32,080 nucleotides of DNA, from NCBI GenBank assembly GCA_900316565.1, contig ONDK01000044.1:1-32080 (forward strand), given 5' to 3'. Position 1 is the stretch's first letter. The number at the start of each line of letters is the position of its first letter. The DNA comes from an uncultured Prevotella sp. (GTDB lineage Bacteria; Bacteroidota; Bacteroidia; Bacteroidales; Bacteroidaceae). This document shows positions 31,933 through 32,080 of the stretch, piece by piece. A model generated the notes under the pieces. The model saw only the letters and a program-made list of their open reading frames with translations, was not told the DNA's origin and ran no database searches. The translations under genes and the position numbers were made by a program.

Positions 31933-31984
31933 CACGTGATATATCGAAAGACTACCTATGATAAGAACCTTACTCCTACTCATA

Positions 31985-32080
31985 TAGGCTGTCAAAAATT
32001 TAGTCAGTTTTTATACTCATAATTGCTTTTGATTTACAAGGATTTATTCTTAACTTATATAAACATATTTCATAGTATAT
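31985..32080 (+). repeat. uninterrupted copy of the AGGCTGTCAA leader
   Basis: It matches 17069-17110 (AGGCTGTCAAAAATTTAGTC, TTTTTATACTCATAATTGCT) and then continues directly into the part that matches 17359-17407 (TTGATTTACAAGGATTTATT, CTTAAC, AAACATATTTCAT). The last two bases, AT, may be the beginning of the next start codon. Confidence 0.75.

Larger units (their letters stand above)
30447..32080. other. 1.6-kb gene-free, repeat-rich right edge
   Basis: No intact gene is visible. It contains the promoter of the 1321-aa gene, GGACGGCC repeat arms (30687-30976), the second GTAAGGCTTAC element (31019-31375), a GGTAGGG...CACAGCACC repeat (31427-31471), a MITE (31683-31859), a plus-strand promoter (31901-31932) and a duplicated gene leader that runs off the edge. 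The same element families occupy 15024-17407. Confidence 0.7.

Overview
The window looks like a chromosome segment of a carbohydrate-degrading Prevotella-type bacterium (Bacteroidota, Prevotellaceae). The evidence is a hybrid two-component sensor beside a glycan-hydrolase operon, -7 promoter boxes of the TAnnTTTG type with no obvious Shine-Dalgarno sites, and secreted proteins that end in the short 'YNxxGxR...GIYIxNGxKxxxK' tail common in Prevotella. It also carries remnants of IS1380 and IS4351-like IS30 elements. No species call is possible from sequence reading alone.

Layout. (1) 1-978: repeats and a decayed IS1380 transposase. (2) 979-4884 (+): a hybrid two-component system (HTCS) regulator. 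(3) 15014 back to 5508 (-): a tight four-gene operon, in transcription order a tandem GH5 (subfamily 1-like) endoglucanase, a GH9-CBM3c endoglucanase, a multi-module GH5 (subfamily 8-like) beta-mannanase and a GH26 beta-mannanase. The operon converges on the HTCS gene; together they form a cellulose/(gluco)mannan utilisation locus with no SusC/SusD pair in view. (4) 15024-17407: 2.4 kb without an intact gene, packed with repeat families, strong hairpins, a copy of the 3' end of a dipeptidase gene and an IS30 transposase tail. (5) 17408-20058 (+): a 796-aa secreted protein followed by a 75-aa small protein. (6) 20259-22877 (-): a C69 dipeptidase and butyrate kinase. (7) 22978-25967 (+): a PafA-like alkaline phosphatase and an NhaC-type antiporter. 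(8) 30446 back to 26131 (-): a 1321-aa secreted LRR-containing protein followed by an 80-aa small protein. (9) 30447-32080: a second repeat-rich gene-free region with a short MITE. It ends in a leader nearly identical to the one in front of the 796-aa gene.

The most interesting signal is a repeated cassette design. A large secreted protein is followed on the same strand by a small protein of about 75-80 aa that begins MKK.YI.P.T.I, has LLTGS near residue 20-25 and ends in Trp plus acidic residues. Two such cassettes are complete, and the duplicated leader at the right edge suggests a third starts just outside. The first cassette is bracketed by direct repeats of about 200 bp derived from the 3' end of the neighbouring dipeptidase gene. 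Its large protein shares a beta-sandwich-like module signature (xGxNxTxxSVxV) with the two mannanases of the CAZyme operon. The module and the small proteins are the best candidates here for undescribed biology; their functions are unknown.
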